Origin: Microbulbifer hainanensis
Lineage (GTDB): Bacteria; Pseudomonadota; Gammaproteobacteria; Pseudomonadales; Cellvibrionaceae
Direction of reading: 5' to 3'
Length of the DNA: 64,000 nucleotides
Assembly (NCBI RefSeq): GCF_014904735.1
Contig: NZ_JACZCR010000008.1
Coordinates: forward strand, 28,739 to 92,738
Under the pieces are notes generated by a model. The model saw nothing but the letters and a program-made list of their open reading frames with translations, was not told the origin of the DNA and searched no databases. The translations under genes were made by a program, and so were the position numbers. Shown in pieces: positions 51,390 through 61,307 of this stretch (position 1 is the first letter of the stretch; each line of letters begins with the position of its first letter).

Positions 51390-52091
51390 ATGGACTACAT
51401 CAGAAAAGCAGACACCCGCGGGCGCGCCAACTTCGGCTGGCTCGACAGCCGCCATACGTTTTCTTTCGGCAGCTACTACGACCCCCGGCATATGGGCGTT
51501 TCGGTACTGCGGGTGATCAATGACGATACCGTCAAGGGCGGTACCGGCTTCGGCGCCCACGGACACCGCGATATGGAAATCATCTCCTACGTGCTGGAAG
51601 GCGCTATCGAACACCGGGACAGCACCGGCAATCACTTCGTTGTGCCGGCGGGCGAGGTCCAGCGCATGAGCGCGGGCCGCGGTATCCAGCACTCGGAATT
51701 CAACCAGTCCCGCAACAAGCGCCTGCGCTTTCTGCAGATCTGGATCGAACCGAACGTCACGGGTATCGAACCCGGCTATGAACAGGCGCATATCGAGCAG
51801 CGCGGAGCACTGACTCCTCTGGTGACGCCCGATGGCAGAGAGGGATCCCTCAGCCTGCACCAGGATGCCAGCCTCTACCGGCTGCGCCTGCAACCCGGCG
51901 AGGCGTTTACCCTGAGTACCGGCGGCCGCAGCGGCTATCTCCACGTGATTGACGGTGGTGCCGACGCCGGAACCACCCGCTTGGCTCCCGGCGACGGCGT
52001 CGGCTTTATCAAGACCCGTGAACAGGAACTGATTGCCGCTAACCAGGGCCTGGAAGCCCTGTGGTTTGACCTGCCTCGAGAGGGACGCTGA
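51390..52091 (+). CDS. Pirin-family protein (YhhW-like)
   Basis: 233 residues with the bicupin pirin pattern: RHTFSFGSYYDPRHMG (about 21-36), FGAHGHRDMEIISYVLEGAIEH (metal ligands His57/His59 region, His101 and Glu103), and MSAGRGIQHSEFNQ. E. coli YhhW oxidises quercetin; the native substrate is unknown. ATG at 51390 has AGGAGGG upstream; the open frame itself runs from 50868 inside the opposite DPP IV gene. The gene is divergent from DPP IV. Confidence 0.93.
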   Translation: MDYIRKADTRGRANFGWLDSRHTFSFGSYYDPRHMGVSVLRVINDDTVKGGTGFGAHGHRDMEIISYVLEGAIEHRDSTGNHFVVPAGEVQRMSAGRGIQHSEFNQSRNKRLRFLQIWIEPNVTGIEPGYEQAHIEQRGALTPLVTPDGREGSLSLHQDASLYRLRLQPGEAFTLSTGGRSGYLHVIDGGADAGTTRLAPGDGVGFIKTREQELIAANQGLEALWFDLPREGR

Positions 52092-52107
52092 TCCGCCAAC
52101 CGCACAA

Positions 52108-52135
52108 GGGCACCGGTCTAATTCATCCGGTGCCC
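52108..52135 (+). terminator. Hairpin after the pirin gene
   Basis: GGGCACCGG (52108-52116) and CCGGTGCCC (52127-52135) pair perfectly across a ten-base loop, starting 16 bases after the stop. No T run follows, so termination would be weak. Confidence 0.45.
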
Positions 52136-52204
52136 GCCGCGCCGGTATCCAAGGACGCTAAACTTGAGGTACCGTGATCAGTAATGCCACTCAAAGGGAC
52201 GCCC

Positions 52205-52864
52205 ATGAGCAAACAGCCGCTGCGCATTGATATCGTCTCCGATGTCGTCTGCCCCTGGTGTGTCATCGGCTACCTGCGCCTGCAAAAGGCCCTAGCCGGT
52301 TTTGCCGACCTATTCGAGACAGATGTGCACTGGCTGCCCTTTGAACTGAATCCACAAATGCCCGCAGAAGGCGAAAACCTGCGGGAACACCTGGCAAATA
52401 AATATGGCACCACGCCACAGGAAAGCATCGAGGCGCGACAGCGACTGACTGACCTGGGGGCTGACCTGGGCTTCGCGTTCAATTACAGCGATGACATGCG
52501 CATGTACAACACTTTCAATGCGCATCAGCTACTGCACTGGGCCGCCGCTTACGATCGACAGACAGCATTGAGCCTGCAACTGTTCCACGATTTTTTCCAT
52601 CACCAGAAAAATGTCGACGATACCGAAGTACTCGCCGAGGCCGCCGCTGCGGTGGGGCTGAATGCACAGGAAGCGCGCGACATTTTGCAGAACCAGACTT
52701 ACGCAGATTCAGTGCGCAGCCTGGAGCAACAGATCACCAGCCAGGGCGTGCAGGGCGTGCCGCTGTTTATATTAAACCGACAGTACGGCATCAGTGGCGC
52801 ACAGGAGGTGCAGACTTTCGCCCGCCAGTTGCAACAATTACTCGACGAAAACGCCGCAGACTGA
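52205..52864 (+). CDS. DsbA-family oxidoreductase (FrnE-like)
   Basis: 219 residues, no signal peptide. A thioredoxin-fold with the CPWC motif at 16-19 (SDVVCPWCVIG) and a long helical insertion, ending with GVQGVPLFILNRQYGISGAQ where Val-Pro is the cis-proline. FrnE-type proteins are cytoplasmic thiol-disulfide oxidoreductases or isomerases, often linked to stress. ATG at 52205 has AAAGGG upstream; an in-frame ATG at 52184 has no site. Confidence 0.92.
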   Translation: MSKQPLRIDIVSDVVCPWCVIGYLRLQKALAGFADLFETDVHWLPFELNPQMPAEGENLREHLANKYGTTPQESIEARQRLTDLGADLGFAFNYSDDMRMYNTFNAHQLLHWAAAYDRQTALSLQLFHDFFHHQKNVDDTEVLAEAAAAVGLNAQEARDILQNQTYADSVRSLEQQITSQGVQGVPLFILNRQYGISGAQEVQTFARQLQQLLDENAAD

Positions 52865-53012
52865 ATCCCTACGCGCACAATTCTAGTGCACACCTCTTCA
52901 CCGCCATCTTGCGGCGCCCCATCTTTCCTCATTAACAATTGTTTACCGATCTTAACCCAACGCCTCCCGGCTGCCGTGGTCTCATGAGCGGACTTCAACT
53001 GAGGAAATAACA

Positions 53013-53501
53013 ATGAAGCGCTCTCTCTTGCTGGCAGCAACCGTATTGGCCGCCGGCTGCAGTTCAACACCGCCGATGCCACCGGTATTTTCCGAATCCC
53101 TGATCACCAATATCACCGCACAGGGCAATCAGGTTTTTACCTATAAGGCCACGTTAAACCTGTCCGAGGGCGGTGGCCGCGGCCAACGCGGTGGCATGGG
53201 TCGCGGCCCCGGCGGCGGTATGGGTGGAGGTAAAGGCGGCGGACCCGGCGGTGGAATGGGCGGAGGACCCGGTGGCGGCATGGGCGGCGAACCCGGCGGT
53301 GCCATGGGTGGCAAGCCCGGAGGCGGCATGCAAGCCAAAATGCGCGGCAACCCAGAAGAAGCAGCCACCGAACGACTGACAGAAGTACTCGCCGATACCG
53401 GCTATTGCACCAACGGCTGGTTCGTCATCGAAAAAACCATCGATCAAGGGCTGGCGGAAATTCGCGGCGAGTGCAGAACCGCATCGGCAGACGATCAATA
53501 A
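53013..53501 (+). CDS. Glycine-rich lipoprotein of unknown function
   Basis: 162 residues. The lipoprotein signal is LAAGC (lipid Cys16). A middle region is composed of an eight-residue repeat xPGGGMGG (about 65-106), and a C-terminal folded part contains two cysteines (GYCTNGWFV and RGECRTA). The C-terminal segment resembles a small disulfide-stabilised lipoprotein domain. The Gly-Met repeat is probably flexible or surface exposed. AGGA precedes the ATG at 53013. It stands next to the secreted intradiol enzyme, same strand, with a 160-base gap. Confidence 0.75.
   Translation: MKRSLLLAATVLAAGCSSTPPMPPVFSESLITNITAQGNQVFTYKATLNLSEGGGRGQRGGMGRGPGGGMGGGKGGGPGGGMGGGPGGGMGGEPGGAMGGKPGGGMQAKMRGNPEEAATERLTEVLADTGYCTNGWFVIEKTIDQGLAEIRGECRTASADDQ
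53205..53330 (+). repeat. 24-base tandem repeat in the glycine-rich lipoprotein gene
   Basis: About five imperfect copies of a unit coding for xPGGGMGG (x = Gly, Glu or Lys) lie head to tail. Copy number may vary among strains. Confidence 0.8.
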
Positions 53502-53662
53502 CTGGCGCTGCGCTGGAGAAGGCCGAAATCCAGATGCCGTTTCGAATGACTTGCAGTTAGCCCTCACTGGCGTTCGGTTTGATCCACACAAAATGCAGCG
53601 CGAATTTCCCAAATCATATTTTTAATTGATAAGGCACTAACAATTTTTCAAGGAGACAAAAT

Positions 53663-54472
53663 GTGAAGGACGAAAATGAGATAACAGATCCCAACCGCCG
53701 TCGCGCCCTGGCACTGCTTGGCACCCTGACCGGTGTCGCACTGATCGCCAGCTGCAAGGACGGCGATTCCAGTAACGGGGCTTCGTCGAGTAGTTCTTCC
53801 AGCAGTTCTTCCAGTAGTTCATCCGGAGGCGGCAGCACGTCCGGCAGTTCATCTGGCAGCACATCGAGTGACGGCAGCGATTCCTGTGTACTGATACCGG
53901 AAGAAACTGAGGGCCCCTACCCGCTCACTGCGGTGTTGAGCAATTCCGCCATGGTGCGCTCGAATATTACCGAGGGCAAAACCGGTGTGCCATTAACCTT
54001 GGTACTGAACCTGGTGGACGTCAATAACGGCTGTACCCCGATTACCAATGCCTCTGTCTATATCTGGCACTGCGACAAGGACGGCGTCTATTCCGGCTAT
54101 TCGCAGCCGGGCGCGGACACCCGCGGAGAAACGTTCTGCCGCGGCATTCAGGATGTGGACAGCGATGGCATGGTGCTGTTCGAGACCATCTATCCGGGCT
54201 GGTACAGTGGACGCATCACCCACATTCACTTCCAGATATTCCTGTTCAGCAGTTCGACCGCAACTGCCACCTCACAAATCGCTTTCCCGCAGGATATCAC
54301 CGGCGCAATTTACGATTCGGAGCTCTATGCGGCGCACGGCCAGAACACGTCGGTGTCCAGCTTTTCCCGCGACAATGTGTTTAGCGATGGCACCACCTAC
54401 CAGATGGCAGAAGTGACCGGGGATATCGACAACGGTTATGTGGCAACTCTGCAGGTGGGGATTGCGGTCTGA
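53663..54472 (+). CDS. Exported intradiol dioxygenase-like protein with poly-Ser linker
   Basis: 269 residues. The N-terminus has a twin-arginine-like motif (NRRRALALLG) and a lipobox (LIASC), followed by a serine/glycine linker (about 40-75). The catalytic part resembles the beta subunit of protocatechuate 3,4-dioxygenase: PEETEGPYPL, VYIWHCDKDGVYSGY and YPGWYSGRITHIHFQ provide the Tyr, Tyr, His and His iron ligands. It would cleave catechol-type rings outside the cytoplasm, perhaps lignin-derived phenols. The GTG at 53663 has AAGGAG upstream. Serine linkers are common in secreted enzymes of Cellvibrio-like bacteria. Confidence 0.88.
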   Translation: MKDENEITDPNRRRALALLGTLTGVALIASCKDGDSSNGASSSSSSSSSSSSSSGGGSTSGSSSGSTSSDGSDSCVLIPEETEGPYPLTAVLSNSAMVRSNITEGKTGVPLTLVLNLVDVNNGCTPITNASVYIWHCDKDGVYSGYSQPGADTRGETFCRGIQDVDSDGMVLFETIYPGWYSGRITHIHFQIFLFSSSTATATSQIAFPQDITGAIYDSELYAAHGQNTSVSSFSRDNVFSDGTTYQMAEVTGDIDNGYVATLQVGIAV

Positions 54473-54483
54473 AGTGAACTATG

Positions 54484-54513
54484 CCGGACGACCGGGGCTG
54501 GCCGGTCATCCGG
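54484..54513. terminator. Hairpin between convergent genes
   Basis: CCGGACGACCGG (54484-54495) and CCGGTCATCCGG (54502-54513) form a 12-bp stem with one mismatch just after the dioxygenase stop and 19 bases from the end of the convergent lipoprotein gene. T runs are absent. Confidence 0.45.
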
Positions 54514-54531
54514 GCTCTACCTCCGCGCCAA

Positions 54532-54789
54532 TCAATTGTCGGAAGACGATCCGAAGAGGACAAACAACAAACCGTCAATAAAGTCCGAATCCGGGACATC
54601 GTTGCGGGTCTTGTACGCCGTTTCCCGCTGCTGTTCCGCCAGTGCCGGATTCCCGGCTTCCTCGGAAATTACCGCGGCCTCTTCATACACCTGGGCACGG
54701 CTGTTTCTTCTTTCCGCATTGAACGAACTACAACCGACACACAACTGCATTAGCGCGACAATGGCCAGACCATTCAGGACGTATTTCAT
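54532..54789 (-). CDS. Small lipoprotein of unknown function
   Basis: 85 residues with a clear lipobox (LCVGC, lipid Cys20) and a charged helical region (AQVYEEAAVISEEAGNPALAEQQRETAYKTR) followed by a hydrophobic end (IDGLLFVLFGS). GGAAAT lies upstream of the ATG. It follows the formaldehyde pathway genes in the same direction with a 27-base gap, so it may be cotranscribed. No family was recognised. Confidence 0.7.
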   Translation of the reverse strand: MKYVLNGLAIVALMQLCVGCSSFNAERRNSRAQVYEEAAVISEEAGNPALAEQQRETAYKTRNDVPDSDFIDGLLFVLFGSSSDN

Positions 54790-54816
54790 TGGGGGGAAAT
54801 CCTTTTCCAGTCAGCC

Positions 54817-55659
54817 TCAATGTTTGAGCAGATAATCGGCATGGAAACGCAGATGCTGCTCGATAAACGAGGCGATAAAGTAGTAGCTGTGATCGTAACC
54901 GGTGTGGTGCTCGACTTGTACCGGGTAGCCGGCCGCCTCAGCAGCGGTTTCCAGGGCGTGGGGTTTCAGCTGTTGCTCGAGAAACTGGTCTGCATCCCCC
55001 TGTGACACGAGGATCGGCAGCTGATCCACGGCACGACCGATCAGCACGGTCGTATCATACTCTTCCCAGCTCAGTCGATCCGCGCCGAGATAGGCGGCAA
55101 AGGCCTTCTCGCCCCAGGGGCAGGCCATCGGGTTACAGATGGGACTGAACGCGGAGATGGACTGGTAGCGCTCCGAATTGCGCAACCCGATCACCAGTGC
55201 ACCGTGCCCGCCCATGGAATGACCTGCCAGTGCGCGGCGCTCATTGACCGGAAAATTGGCTTCAATCAGGCGCGGCAGTTCGTCGACGATATAGTCGTAC
55301 ATGCGGTAGTGCTGCTTCCACGGCTCCTGAGTGGCATTCAGGTAGAAGCCGGCCCCCTGCCCCAGGTCGTAACTTTCATCATCTGCAACGTCGTCGCCGC
55401 GGGGACTGGTGTCGGGAATCACCAGAGCAATCCCCAGCTCCGCCGCCATACGCTGGGCCCCGGCTTTCTGGCTGAAGTTTTCATCCGTACAGGTGAGCCC
55501 TGACAGCCAGTAGAGCACCGGGAACTTCTGCGCATTTTCCGCCTGCGGAGGCAGGAATATCGCAAAACGCATGGTGCAGTTCAGCACTTCGGAATGGTGT
55601 TGAAACTGCTGCTGCTGCCCGTCGAAACACTTTGTGCTGCTAATGGATTCAATCGCCAT
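54817..55659 (-). CDS. fghA: S-formylglutathione hydrolase
   Basis: 280 residues of the esterase D family: [15 protein letters not shown] (about 47-61), [11 protein letters not shown] with the nucleophile serine, and [18 protein letters not shown] for Asp and His. The enzyme splits S-formylglutathione into formate and glutathione, the last step of glutathione-dependent formaldehyde removal. It follows the class III dehydrogenase by 13 bases, so the two form one operon. Confidence 0.96.
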   Translation of the reverse strand: MAIESISSTKCFDGQQQQFQHHSEVLNCTMRFAIFLPPQAENAQKFPVLYWLSGLTCTDENFSQKAGAQRMAAELGIALVIPDTSPRGDDVADDESYDLGQGAGFYLNATQEPWKQHYRMYDYIVDELPRLIEANFPVNERRALAGHSMGGHGALVIGLRNSERYQSISAFSPICNPMACPWGEKAFAAYLGADRLSWEEYDTTVLIGRAVDQLPILVSQGDADQFLEQQLKPHALETAAEAAGYPVQVEHHTGYDHSYYFIASFIEQHLRFHADYLLKH

Positions 55660-55672
55660 GGTCGCGCTCCGC

Positions 55673-56863
<1,191 letters not shown>

Positions 56864-56899
56864 TCAGGATAGACCGGCGCGGGGGCCACGCGCAAAGTG

Positions 56900-57916
56900 T
56901 TATACCGGCGCTGCCCGCTCCTGCTTGCGCCACTGCAGCGGCGATTTACCATGCACAGCGCGGAATGCCTTGGAAAATGCACTGATATCTGTGTAGCCCA
57001 GCGTGGCGGATAGCAAATTGATATCGATGCTCGACGCACTCAGGTGCCAGCGCGCAGTCTCCATGCGTGCATCCTGCAGCAACTGCTTGAAGCTGGTCCC
57101 CTCCCGCTGCAGGTGTCGTTGCAGAGTGCGGGCCGGCACGTCGATCAGACGTGAAATCTGCGCCAGGCTGTGACGTTGCGCGCCGAGCGTCTGCAGTATC
57201 AGCGCCTTCACCTGGTCGGCGAGGCTGCCCGAGTGCTTGTCCAGCAACTGCCGGGTGAACTCGTCAAAGTAACGGACCAGGCTGGCGCTGGGCGGGCACA
57301 GCGCACGCTGGACCACATCCGCATCGAACTCCAGGCTGTCATGGGGCTGATCAAACTCGACCTCGGCCTGGAAAAAATCCCGGTAGCACTGCATCGGTGA
57401 CACCGGCCCCTGACTGAACGTCACCCGTCGCGGGCGAATATCCCGCCCGGCCAGATCCTGGATCAGTCGATAGCCAGCACCCGTTGCCAGTTCGCGGTAC
57501 TGCCGCGCTGCCAACGGATCGTCGAAGTGGTCAAATCGCCGGGCGATCAGCAGATCTCCCTCCTGCTGAATGCGCCAGTGCTCAGCCTGGTTATGCAGCG
57601 CCATATAGCGCTGCGCTACTACCAGTGCCGTGCGCAGATCCGCGCTTTCCAGCACCAGTCTGCCCAGTGCACCGAGTATGCGCACACCCTGCTTATCGGC
57701 GAGACGCAGGCCGAAGTCCGTGCAATTGAGCTCATCCGCGCAAATATTGAGCAGTTTCGTCAGGGTTGCAATCGGAATCAGCAGGTCCGGGCGACGCATA
57801 CAGTCTGCCGGCAACCCCACCTTTGCCAATAAAGCTGCGGGATCACCGCCCAGCGCAGGTACGAGTTGATTGAAACCCGCCAGGGCACCGCTGCGGATTT
57901 CGTAAATGGGTTTCAT
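56900..57916 (-). CDS. AraC-family regulator (OruR-like)
   Basis: 338 residues with an N-terminal arabinose-binding-like domain of the type found in OruR/ArgR-like activators (about 15-200) and a C-terminal AraC helix-turn-helix pair (about 230-335: LAQISRLIDVPARTLQRHLQREGTSFKQLL and INLLSATLGYTDISAFSKAFRAVHGKSPLQWRK). It lies 93 bases upstream of frmA on the same strand, so it may control the formaldehyde genes, but it might act elsewhere. Confidence 0.9.
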   Translation of the reverse strand: MKPIYEIRSGALAGFNQLVPALGGDPAALLAKVGLPADCMRRPDLLIPIATLTKLLNICADELNCTDFGLRLADKQGVRILGALGRLVLESADLRTALVVAQRYMALHNQAEHWRIQQEGDLLIARRFDHFDDPLAARQYRELATGAGYRLIQDLAGRDIRPRRVTFSQGPVSPMQCYRDFFQAEVEFDQPHDSLEFDADVVQRALCPPSASLVRYFDEFTRQLLDKHSGSLADQVKALILQTLGAQRHSLAQISRLIDVPARTLQRHLQREGTSFKQLLQDARMETARWHLSASSIDINLLSATLGYTDISAFSKAFRAVHGKSPLQWRKQERAAPV

Positions 57917-58044
57917 GCAGTTCTCGAGTTAATTCAAGGAGGAATTCTGCAACCGCGCTCGCGCGGCCTAGCGCCTTGTGGGCATCCGGCGGCAATCATA
58001 CATCCTGATACGGCTGTCACCAACGGCGAGCTTATGCGCAGGTA

Positions 58045-58428
58045 TCACGCTTCATAGAGTTCCAGTGGCAATCCATCCGGGTCACAGAAGAAGGTAAACT
58101 TCTTACCGGTGTACTCATCCCGCCGGATCGGCTCCACTGTCACGCCGGCGGACACCAGATTATCTGTAGCCGCCTCCACTGAATCCACGCAAAACGCCAG
58201 GTGGCGGAGCCCCCGTGCCTCCGGGTAACTCGGGCGCGGCGGACAGTCGGGAAAGGAGAACAGCTCGATCTGGCTGCCGTCGGGCAAGCGCAGGTCCAGC
58301 TTGTAGGAATCCCGCTCCGCCCGATAGTTTTCGGCAACGACCTCCAGCCCAAGAATATCGACATAAAAATGTTTCGACTGTACGAAATCGGAACAGATAA
58401 TGGCGGCGTGGTGAATACCTTTGAGCAT
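58045..58428 (-). CDS. gloA2: Glyoxalase-fold (VOC) protein, YaeR/GloA2 type
   Basis: 127 residues, one vicinal-oxygen-chelate domain: HHAAIICSDFVQSKHFYVDILGLEV (about 6-30), DLRLPDGSQIELFSFP, GLRHLAFCVDSVEAA, FFCDPDGLPLELYEA. The pattern of His, Glu, His and Glu ligands (His6, Glu55, His75, Glu124 area) fits a metal-binding lyase. YaeR members are glyoxalase-like and the true substrate is unclear. It is separated from neighbours by gaps. Confidence 0.9.
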   Translation of the reverse strand: MLKGIHHAAIICSDFVQSKHFYVDILGLEVVAENYRAERDSYKLDLRLPDGSQIELFSFPDCPPRPSYPEARGLRHLAFCVDSVEAATDNLVSAGVTVEPIRRDEYTGKKFTFFCDPDGLPLELYEA

Positions 58429-58519
58429 ACGTTACCTGTGACAATATTTGGTACCGAATCGTACAACGGAATGGTATGAAGGTGTGATTCGGAACGATGG
58501 CCTGCACTGTTGCCCCCAG

Positions 58520-58904
58520 TTAATGAGGGAAACTACCCCGCCCCCTCTTCTCATAACTGGCCAATTCAGCCGGTAAGTCCCCATATATTTTTATCTTGCG
58601 GATGGATTCCAGGGCGTCATCCCGCTGTCCGGCCATCACATGCTCATAGGCCTGCCGGACATGGTGTGCATGTCTGCCCTGATGAATGCGCTCACCCTCA
58701 CCAAACGACAGCTTCTCCGCAATCCAAAATCCAAAATCCGGCAAATGAAACAGGAATGATCAACAGTAGAAACCATTCACTGTGCAGAAAAACGGTGGTA
58801 AAAATTCCAATCAGGGTTCCGACGACTACCGGCAGCGTGGCGCCAATACAGCCAATACCGCCGTTTCTCGAAGGTTGTCGATATCCGTATCGCTTGTACC
58901 ACAT
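58520..58904 (-). pseudogene. Membrane-protein gene split by a 7-bp tandem duplication
   Basis: The frame from 58904 encodes a basic N-terminus and two hydrophobic segments (GATLPVVVGTLIGIFTTVF and WFLLLIIPVSFAGFW), then hits a stop at 58698. The next frame continues with AEKLSFGEGERIHQGRHAHHVRQAYEH and ends at 58520 with no start of its own. Removing one of the 7-bp copies (58721-58739) joins them into one continuous 128-residue protein reading FAGFWIAEKLSFGEG. The gene is therefore broken by a duplication, or switches on and off by slippage. Function unknown. Confidence 0.75.
58721..58739 (+). repeat. 7-bp tandem repeat causing the frameshift
   Basis: AATCCAAAATCCAAAATCC consists of 2.7 copies of a 7-base unit. 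One unit fewer restores the reading frame of the surrounding gene, so the copy number decides whether the full protein is made. Confidence 0.9.
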
Positions 58905-58929
58905 GTCTTATTGCCCCCACTGCAAACTG

Positions 58930-59217
58930 CTAACGTGATACGAAGATGCAACTCAACCTATTTGTAACAGTATGCCTCCCGATGTGGCCATCGGCTGTTA
59001 CGCTGTTTGTTTGTAATTTATAGACGCGTTTAACATGCACCAGACTCATCAATTTTATACAGGGCTTTATCAGGAACTGCGCACTTCCCACCACAAACAG
59101 CCAGGTCCCGCTTTCCATCAGCGAGTCAGATAAAAAAAGGATACTACCGACAAGAAACCAGATAGCGATAAAGATATCATTCAGCGCACCCAATGCCTCA
59201 TATCGCCGCTGTATCAC
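58930..59217 (-). CDS. YrhK-like membrane protein with unclear start
   Basis: 95 residues from the GTG at 59217. IQRRYEALGALNDIFIAIWFLVGSILFL and WLFVVGSAQFLIKPCIKL match the two-helix YrhK domain. The same frame stays open upstream and reads IAVKVFNRDLEVDLFKQKHI without an ATG, GTG or TTG, just after AGGAG (59279-59283). Either the GTG is the start or the original start codon was lost. Next to the broken gene 26 bases downstream, it may also be decaying. Confidence 0.65.
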   Translation of the reverse strand: MIQRRYEALGALNDIFIAIWFLVGSILFLSDSLMESGTWLFVVGSAQFLIKPCIKLMSLVHVKRVYKLQTNSVTADGHIGRHTVTNRLSCIFVSR

Positions 59218-59740
59218 GATATGCTTTTGCTTGAAAAGATCGACTTCCAGATCTCGATTGAAAACTTTAACTGCAATACTCCTGACAATATAAAAACTGT
59301 AATCGGAAGCCTAACAGTTAATTGAGCTCAATTGCCATTAATCACAAAGCTTCGGACTATTTATCAAACCACTTGGCATAACAACAAAAGAAAATCTTTG
59401 GAAATACCTATCCATTAGTTTTTCGCATAGGCAGAGTCAAACTCGAAAGCAACGATAAAAATGTGCGAGACAGAAGTCGGCCGGTTTTTAGCACCTGTCA
59501 CCTCCCTGCACAGGATCAACTCGAAACGGATCACAAGGCCGACGCAGTTGCACCTATTTCCTCAAATAAATGAAGCATGCGTCAGTCCGCTGGGCGGAGC
59601 GGTCCGATTTCGAGATCACGATTTAGGTATTAGCACGCAAGCCGGCGCTTGCAGCTGCGCGAACATCTATACTGCTAACGCCATCGGCCCCGCCCACAAG
59701 TACGACCGGGGCTGCCAGGAAGCCAGCGTGGAAGTCCCTG
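59218..59740. other. Region of about 520 bases without a clear gene
   Basis: AT-rich sequence at 59240-59460 and GC-rich after 59600. The plus-strand open frame 59461-60030 runs into the phospholipase gene in another frame and has no family similarity. The promoters of the YrhK-like and phospholipase genes should be here. Confidence 0.5.
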
Positions 59741-61273
59741 TTGCGCCAGTATCTGCTTCTGCTGTCACTCCCGTTTCTGCTGTGCCTGTGCGCCTGTTCC
59801 GGCCCGGCCGTGTTTCCGGATCCGCCAGTGCGCACCGCCAGTTACCAGCGCGCGGCACCCGCGGATACGCCGCTGGCGCGCACGGTACTGCGCCTGACCG
59901 ACAATCGCACCGGGCAGACGGGAGTCTATCCGGTGACCTCGGCGCACAATGCGCTGGCGGTGCGCCTTGCCGCGATCCGCGCGGCGCGCAGCTCCATCGA
60001 CATCCAGTACTTCATCTTCCGCCGCGATGAGACCGGCCTGTTGCTGACCCGCGAACTGGTGCGGGCGGCCGAGCGCGGCGTGCGGGTGCGTTTCCTGCTC
60101 GACGACTTCACTACCGGCGATGCCGACCGGGTGCTGCTGGCCCTGGATCACCAGCCGAATATCGAGATCCGCCTGTTCAATCCCTTTCCCCACAAAAGTC
60201 CGCGTCCACTGGAGTTCTTTGCCGACTACCCTCGCCTCAGCCGGCGCATGCACAATAAATCCCTGACCGTTGATGGACAGGTCAGCTTTATCGGCGGGCG
60301 CAACTTGAGCAACAAATACTTTGGCATCGATCACCAGATCAATTTCGGCGACCTGGATATGCTTACCATTGGCGCGGCGGTCACGGAGATCGGCCAACAG
60401 TTCGACCTCTACTGGAACAGCCGCTTCAGCTTCCCGTTGCAAACGGTGATTCCCCACCATTTCAGTGATGGCGAACTGGGCGACCTGATGAAGGAAATGG
60501 ACCACAATGCACAGTCGCTGCTCGACAGCGACTACGGACGCAGCCTGGAACTGTCGCCGGTCATCCGCGCGCTGAGCAAGGATGCTGGACTCTGGTACTG
60601 GGCCAGCGCTCGCCCGTTGTACGATCCGCCGCGCAAAGTGGCATTTCCGCCGGAACAGGATCGCCAGTTCGCCGGCGGCGCGCTGATGCGTCATATCCTG
60701 TCGGCGCGGCGGCAGCTGATTGTGGTTTCCCCATATTTTTTGCCCGGGAAGGAATACCTGCAGGCGCTGCTGGATGCGGCGCGACGCGGTGTCGACGTGC
60801 ATATCCTGACCAATTCACTGGCGTCCACCGATGTGATACTCGCCCACGGCCCCTACCGGAAATACCGCGAACCGTTACTGCGCGCCGGTATCCACCTGTA
60901 CGAACTGTCAAGCAGACTCAACTACAAGCTGGATAACTGGAACGGCGACTCCCGCTCCCTGCTGCACGCCAAGCTGTTTATCGTCGACAAGCAGGACCTC
61001 TATGTGGGCTCATTCAACCTCGATCGCCGCTCGATCCTGTTGAATACCGAACTCGGCCTGCTGATCAATTCGCCGGAACTGGCGGGCAAAATGGCGGACA
61101 ACTTTATCCGCAATGTGGGCGCAAATGCCGCCTATGTACTGAAGTTGCGGGATGGCCACATAGAATGGCACCGGGCCGACGGCAAGGTTTTTCGCCGTGA
61201 GCCCGATACCAGTGGATGGCAGCGGTTGCGCTCGATCGTCAGTGGCTGGCTGCCACTGGAATCCCAGCTGTGA
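59741..61273 (+). CDS. Phospholipase D family protein, ClsC-like cardiolipin synthase
   Basis: 510 residues with a lipoprotein-type signal (LLLLSLPFLLCLCAC). Two HKD catalytic motifs are visible: HNKSLTVD (about 170-177) and HAKLFIVD (about 408-415), each followed by a Gly-Gly or Ser region. The pattern ARSSIDIQYFIFRRDETG and NLSNKYFG fits ClsC, which makes cardiolipin from phosphatidylethanolamine and phosphatidylglycerol; no ymdB partner is present. The TTG at 59741 has GGAAG six bases upstream and begins the signal peptide. Confidence 0.88.
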   Translation: MRQYLLLLSLPFLLCLCACSGPAVFPDPPVRTASYQRAAPADTPLARTVLRLTDNRTGQTGVYPVTSAHNALAVRLAAIRAARSSIDIQYFIFRRDETGLLLTRELVRAAERGVRVRFLLDDFTTGDADRVLLALDHQPNIEIRLFNPFPHKSPRPLEFFADYPRLSRRMHNKSLTVDGQVSFIGGRNLSNKYFGIDHQINFGDLDMLTIGAAVTEIGQQFDLYWNSRFSFPLQTVIPHHFSDGELGDLMKEMDHNAQSLLDSDYGRSLELSPVIRALSKDAGLWYWASARPLYDPPRKVAFPPEQDRQFAGGALMRHILSARRQLIVVSPYFLPGKEYLQALLDAARRGVDVHILTNSLASTDVILAHGPYRKYREPLLRAGIHLYELSSRLNYKLDNWNGDSRSLLHAKLFIVDKQDLYVGSFNLDRRSILLNTELGLLINSPELAGKMADNFIRNVGANAAYVLKLRDGHIEWHRADGKVFRREPDTSGWQRLRSIVSGWLPLESQL

Positions 61274-61307
61274 GCCGCTGCCGGTTTAGTGGCAATGGTG
61301 TGCGGGA

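Noticed and set aside
59461..60030. 189-residue frame preceding and overlapping the ClsC-like gene
   Set aside because: It runs through the phospholipase gene in another frame and its sequence is low complexity near the overlap.
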